A DNA stretch of 64,000 bases from Strix aluco (taxonomy: Eukaryota > Chordata > Aves > Strigiformes > Strigidae): positions 48,304,828-48,368,827 of the forward strand of contig NC_133970.1 in assembly GCF_031877795.1 (NCBI RefSeq). Direction: 5' to 3'. The position numbers and the translations under genes were made by a program. Every line of letters begins with the position of its first letter. Positions within the stretch are counted from its first letter, which is position 1. Positions 58,933 through 64,000 of the stretch are shown piece by piece. Under the pieces are notes generated by a model. The model saw nothing but the letters and a program-made list of their open reading frames with translations. It searched no databases and was not told the origin of the DNA.

Positions 58933-59292
58933 TGTTAGACAAAACAAATCATAATGACCTATGGGAGACCTCAGCTGGTCTGAGGGATCAGAATGTAAGT
59001 TTGGTATTGACCTTGAGCAGATAACCGTGTACCCTTAAGAGGCTTGAAAGTCCCAAGAAGAGCTGAGTAAACAAGAGTAAGGAACTACCAGACCAGAACT
59101 GCCTGACCGCAAGGAGAGGAGGAAGGTTATCGAGGTTGCAACAGAGAAGAGGTCATCCAATCATGAACTGTTAGTCTCTAATTAAACCAATCATATATGG
59201 ACACATACTCTTAATAAAGTTATAAAAAGGCTTGTTAGAACAATAAAGTAGCCATTTTGCACAATTCGGTGTTTGTCGTGTCCGTCTCAACA
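58933..59292 (+). mobile_element. Solo LTR, ERVK-like
   Basis: A 360-bp stretch from TGTTAGAC to GTCTCAACA with a CCAAT-like motif, TATAAAAAGGC near 59221 and AATAAAGTAG near 59243. The U3/R arrangement resembles 2139-2512. No target duplication found. Confidence 0.65.
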
Positions 59293-59312
59293 GCGACAAT
59301 GACCAACCCTAT

Positions 59313-59876
59313 TGTCCTGGTTTCAACTGGGATAGAGCTAACTTTTTTTTTTTTCTTCTTAGTAGCTAGATTAGTATTGTGTTTTTGATTTAGTATGGGA
59401 TTTGGTATAAGAATGTTGATAATACATTGATGTTTTTACTTATTGCTAAGAGATCAAGGACTCTCCAACTCCCCATGTCCTGCCCATGTGCAGGTGCACA
59501 AGAAGCTGGGAGGGAGCAGAGCCAGAGCACCGGACCCAAATTGGCCAATGGAATATTCCATATCATGCAACGTCATGCTCGGTATATAAAGGAAGGGTGA
59601 CCAGGAAGCTCATTCTCACTTCTCCAGGATCGCTAACCAGGAACTAGCTGGGCATCATTTGGCAGATGGTAAGCAATCACATTGTGCATTACTTGTTTGT
59701 ATTTTCTATTATTACTATTATTATTATTATTTTATTTCAATTATTAAATTGTTATCTCAACCTATGAGTCTCCTTAACTTTACCCCTTGAATTCTCTGCC
59801 CCATTCCCCAGGGGTGGGGGAGGGTGAGTGAGCAGCTGCCTGGTGTTTGGCTGCTGGCCAGGTTTAAACCATGCCA
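59313..59876 (+). mobile_element. Solo LTR, family of the intron 3 ERV
   Basis: From TGTCCTGGTTTCAACTGGGA to AAACCATGCCA. Flanks CCTAT and CCCAT may be a 5-bp target duplication with one change. Contains TATATAAAGG near 59583 and an ATT microsatellite near 59710-59745. Confidence 0.82.
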
Positions 59877-61799
59877 CCCATCTAGTCCTTTCTTGTTTTG
59901 CCATAACTAATTGTTATCAATGTAATGCTGGAGTCATAAAAATGATTTTAGTATATCGAGTATATGTATATACAATATAAACCTCTGCAAAGTTTTTCAG
60001 CTCATCTGTTGATCTTTCAAGCACCTCTGTTTTCCTGCTGTCCTGAATCAACAGGAATTCTAGTTAACAACCTCCTGGAGAATTACAATTGACTGTTACC
60101 ACCAGCTTTGCCTTTTGAGCTAAGAAGTCAAAAGTCAGAGCCTTGCAGACCAATTTTCTTCAGAAGAGCCTGGTGAGAACAGCTGCATGTCTCTTGATGC
60201 AATCATCTCATTTATTCCAAAATCTGAATTCACCATCTGAACAGCAGCAGCAGACCCTCACAGTTTCCAAATCAATACTGTAGTGTCAAAGGCTCCATCC
60301 TCCTGCTGAGGAGGCACATGGATTCATCCCAACTTGCTAACCTTCTCAGCCTCTCACACCTCCACCAGTTGGCAAGCTGCATTTAAGCACTAGTGCCTGC
60401 AATCAGGGGACTCCCTCACTGGCAGCACCAGGACTACACGGACATTTACCACAGAGGTGAGGAGTGAGTTTGGACAAATCCAGGAAAAAAATAAGCCTAA
60501 AACTCTCAATACAGTAGTGAGTCTTTCCTTTTTCCACACACACTCCTGGTTTTGCTCTTATGTTGGTGATCCTCACTGAGGATCCAAGCCAGTGCATCAC
60601 AGCTGGCAACAGGTTTAAACATATGAATTATCTCCTGAATTAGTACAATATTTTAACATGTGCAAACTATAGGTCTGCATCTGTGAGAAGGACTTTACAG
60701 ACCTGGCCTATAAGTTGAAACTACCTTACATTTTAGTTTGATTTTCCTTTCCTTCTTCTACCACTAAGTGTACAGGCATATAGAGGTAGAGTTAGACAAT
60801 GAAGTCCCTATTTTTAGGGAATTCCAATGAATATTACTCAGGAAAATCATCTTTCAAGAGTGATATTGTACATACTCTAATGAATAATTTATTATTATTA
60901 ACAAACAATAAATAGATTGTATGGGGAATTTTTCTGGGATATTAATCAGATTGCACATTACATCTGAAATAATGTCAGAATGCATCCTCCTCTTAGGCAC
61001 TGGTGGTGTCTGTTTGGTAGTAAGGAATGGACACACAGGGAATTAGAATGACTTTCAGCTTTAACAAAGAAACAGGAAACAGCCAACAAGGAAACATCTG
61101 ATATACCTGAAGACATTTCCATAGGCTGTAGCCCTTTACTGGGACCACTCTTCCATTTTCCTCTCTCCTGCTCAATTGCCATGTTGTGCTGCTTCTTGCT
61201 CAGAAGTACCACCTGACTGCACCTCCTCCTGCCAGTTTTTGGCTTTCTATAGCCACCATCAGACAAAAAAAATCAATTTCTGCTGCCAGTTAAAGGCCAG
61301 GTCTTGCTTTCCCTCATCAGGCTGTCAGGTTTCAGTAGTTCAGCAAGGAGAAACCAGTCCCACATGTCCTGTTAGTCATATGAAATCTGCACTTCAGCAC
61401 TGCAATCTTCCATTACTGTGCAACATTCACATCCAGGAGGCAGCAAGTGCAGTAAAGCAAACCATTCTCAATAAATAAGTTGTAAACCTAGTTTCCACAG
61501 CGTGAGAGACGAGAAACCAGGCCTGTGAGAAACTAAGAAAAACAGCCTGAGAAAGCAAAAGTTGAGGCTGATCGAAGAAATGCCTCAAACACTCACAAGA
61601 CAGAACTCTGAGTCCCAGGGTGGATGGTGTGGAGGTCGAAGCTGATAAGGCTGCCCCAATAACACAAGATGCAGCTGGAGGAGGGAGCCCTGTGGAGACA
61701 GGACGGCTCTGCTCTGGGGCACCTGGACAAAACTTCAAGGGCCATCTGTCCGGTGAATGACCTTTGCTTCATTATCCACAAAATGCATAGTAAAGTTAA
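59877..61799. other. Unclassified spacer
   Basis: About 1.9 kb without recognisable gene, LTR or CR1 sequence. ORFs up to about 100 codons on both strands overlap each other and show no motif. Confidence 0.5.
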
Positions 61800-62255
61800 C
61801 ACCCCTCAGTAGTACATGGGATACGTAGGTATGTGGGTCGACCTGGGGGATGGACCCAAGGAAAGTGGGTATAAATCAAGGGGGGGGAAAAAATGGGAGG
61901 AGCCCTGGAGAGTGCAGTGAAGCAAAGAAGACGGATGCAAGTGAAAAAGCCGGCTGCCTCCTGTGCCTCCTGGAACCCTCGCGGGCGGGATCAGCGCAGA
62001 AACCCAGACCGGTGATCTGTATTTCCCCATTCCCTCTATCTCCCTCTTTTGCCTTTCCCATTAAGCAATGCAAGGCATATTGTATTGCTTGCCACAACTC
62101 GTTATATACTTAGCCAATTATCATGTGTTCAATTAGTACATTGTGAGTAGTTAATAAATGTCTGGACTTTGAGACTTGTCTCACCATTGTCCTCTCCGTT
62201 GGGGATTTGCGAATCTGAGTCACTTGTCTCCCTCATCTGAGCAGGACGTGACACA
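61800..62255 (+). mobile_element. Putative LTR
   Basis: TATA-like GGTATAAATC near 61868, AATAAA at 62153-62158, a G/T-rich stretch after it and an end near GACGTGACACA are arranged as in U3, R and U5. The 5' edge and target duplication were not found. Confidence 0.45.
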
Positions 62256-62873
62256 CAGTTGTCAGACAGGAATATACTTTTAAATCTGTTCATTTAATAA
62301 TTATTAGGAAGTGTATCATAAGACAGCTGAACTAATCTATGCCCTTGCATAACAGCATCTCAGCCTGGAGAAACACGAACAGCATCTGCCTTTTCTGGCA
62401 TGCTGAGACTAGTATTCCCCACCTACCCATAAACCCTGGCCTGTTGAGCTAAGCAACACTTCAGGCACCCCGACAACCAGCATCCTCTTCAGAGATCAAG
62501 AGATGCCCAATAACCTCCTCCCAGAGGGAGCTCAGGAAAAAGCCCAGCTCAAGAGAGAAGGGATCCTGGAGAGTGATGGAGGAGCAGCATCCTTTTCAGT
62601 AGACTGGAGGTCACTACCTGCTCTGATCTGTTACCACAGTAGAGACACAACAAGGACTGCCACTAGAAGTTGTCCTCAACATCTTCATAAAGCTTGTACA
62701 ACCTGTGCTGAGCCACATGCCACTGTCTCATAGCTCTGCTGTTTAAATCTTAAATCTGAGAAGACCTTCCAGATTAATATGAAAGGCAAGGTTCAGGCTT
62801 GGAAGGAGACCAAATAACAGAGTGAAAGGAATCAAACAAATGAATTTCTGACAATCATTGATTAAGACTAGAC
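62256..62873. other. Unclassified spacer
   Basis: No recognisable feature. Confidence 0.5.
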
Positions 62874-63475
62874 TGTGATGCATGAAAAGTTTGCTTGTGT
62901 TTTGCTTCATTTGTTTCCCAAGGACTCCTTAACTGTTTCCCTAGGCCTCTTTGTCTGTTTAGGCAAGAGTAAAATGCTCCCTACAGAAAGCACTAATAGC
63001 AGACTCAAAGCCTTCAATGGGCACTTGGGCAACTCCTAGAATGGGCAAACTAAGATAAGGGGGACTTGAACAAAAGGACACAGAGATCCTATCTAGGGAG
63101 GATGATTCTGCTGATTTAGGAAGAAGACACCTGGACTTGACTTCACAGCGTACGCTCTGGAGAGAAGGTCAACTAGCAAACACCGTGAAGAAGACTGCTT
63201 ACTTCTTCCCTCGACCACCGAAGACCCTCACTCTATTTTTACTACACATGCTCGGACTATGTAAATGAATTCTGGGAACTCATTATCATAAGACACCCCT
63301 TTCCAGGAAATCTAATGAATATGTATGATTTGTGTGCATGTAAACCAATGTCCCTTACTAATTCTTGGGAGCCCTCATGGTGAAGAAGCCCCAGGGCAAC
63401 CCCAGCGCTGCTAATAAAGAATACCTGCTTAACAGTTATATTGGATTCTGACTGTTGAGTTAATTTCTTTGTTTC
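62874..63475 (+). mobile_element. Putative LTR, distantly like 8235-8945
   Basis: Starts TGTGATGCATG and ends near TTTGTTTCA; AATAAA at 63413-63418 is followed by ACCTGCTTAACA. The segment CCAGGAAATCTAATGAATATG resembles the equivalent part of 8235-8945. No exact target duplication. Confidence 0.5.
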
Positions 63476-64000
63476 AAGAGACACCAAAAAGCTTTGAATT
63501 CTGAAAAGGAGACTAGATGCTTCAGCAGCTAAGCAGGGCACCTTGGCTGTTGCAATCACTGCCAGTTTTGTAAGAGTATACCATTTCCCATCTCCTTTCT
63601 CATGAGCTTATGCCAACCACAAATTCATTGGGAGGCTTGCTTGGATTTTTGCAGTAAAATACTGGGCTGATTTTTCTTTCCCAGGAAAGCTGTTTAGCCA
63701 GGCCCAAAGACTGTCAAGCTGTCTCTTGTTTACTTCCTAAAGACAATTTGCAGACAGCAGCAAGAATTAACATGGGAATGACTGGCTCTGTTTATGCCAG
63801 TAACTCATTTTTAAAAAATACATAGCACACTCGGTTGGCATTACTTCCTCCAGCTACACTGAAACATGAAGTTCTCTCTCTTTGAGAATAAAAGCTATGA
63901 AAGTTGCCACATGCCAGGAAACCTTCACTGAACCACTAAAACTAGGGTTGGACAGTGCCTCAAGATATCATAGCATCTTTCCTGCTACCCCAAGACAGGC
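63476..64000. other. Unclassified window end
   Basis: No recognisable feature. Confidence 0.5.

Noticed and set aside
60403..62113. Several ORFs of 60-103 codons on both strands
   Set aside because: They overlap one another, lack recognisable domains or splice context, and lie in repeat-poor, unremarkable sequence.

Overview
The window reads as vertebrate, almost certainly avian, nuclear DNA. It contains CR1 LINEs, several families of bird-type endogenous retroviruses (ERVs), and one complete multi-exon host gene. That gene is MIER3 (mesoderm induction early response 3), on the + strand, with thirteen coding exons from 16645 to 41982. All exons join in phase to a 552-residue protein with an intact ELM2-SANT core. 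Its start codon lies in a GC-rich promoter, and a likely 3' end is at about 45390. I see no other host gene, no tRNA or rRNA gene and no CRISPR array.

Layout: 1-2512 is the 3' part of an ERVK-like provirus (a 470-codon pol RNase H-integrase ORF, a truncated env and an LTR). 2922-13788 is a 10,867-bp block (copy A) made of a CR1 tail, an unclassified stretch, an old minus-strand class I ERV containing two solo LTRs, and a further LTR. 13789-15840 is the 5' end of a minus-strand ERVL-like provirus with LTR, primer binding site and an open gag. 16200-17100 is the MIER3 CpG-rich promoter. Intron 3 carries a sense-oriented ERV whose 3' LTR is split by an antisense CR1. Intron 4 has a CR1 tail, and intron 10 has a solo LTR and a CR1 piece. 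45510-48027 is a CR1 just downstream of the gene. 46396-57262 is copy B of the block, at a constant offset of 43,474 bp. From 57263 to 64000 there are more solo LTRs in otherwise unremarkable DNA.

The outstanding feature is that MIER3 is bracketed by two direct repeats of about 10.9 kb. Reading by eye I found only four base differences between them and no net length difference; even a 13-C run and a 15-G run match. The repeats therefore arose very recently, or are exchanging sequence, or are an assembly artefact. The LTR pair inside the block is much more diverged than the two blocks are, so the ERV is far older than the duplication.

MIER3 lies on the avian Z chromosome and, as I recall, is among the genes retained on the W. 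The density of nested ERVs and the large recent duplication make a W-linked MIER3 gametolog a reasonable hypothesis that the sequence alone cannot prove. I found no new defence system or comparable new biological machinery; the interest lies in the genome architecture.
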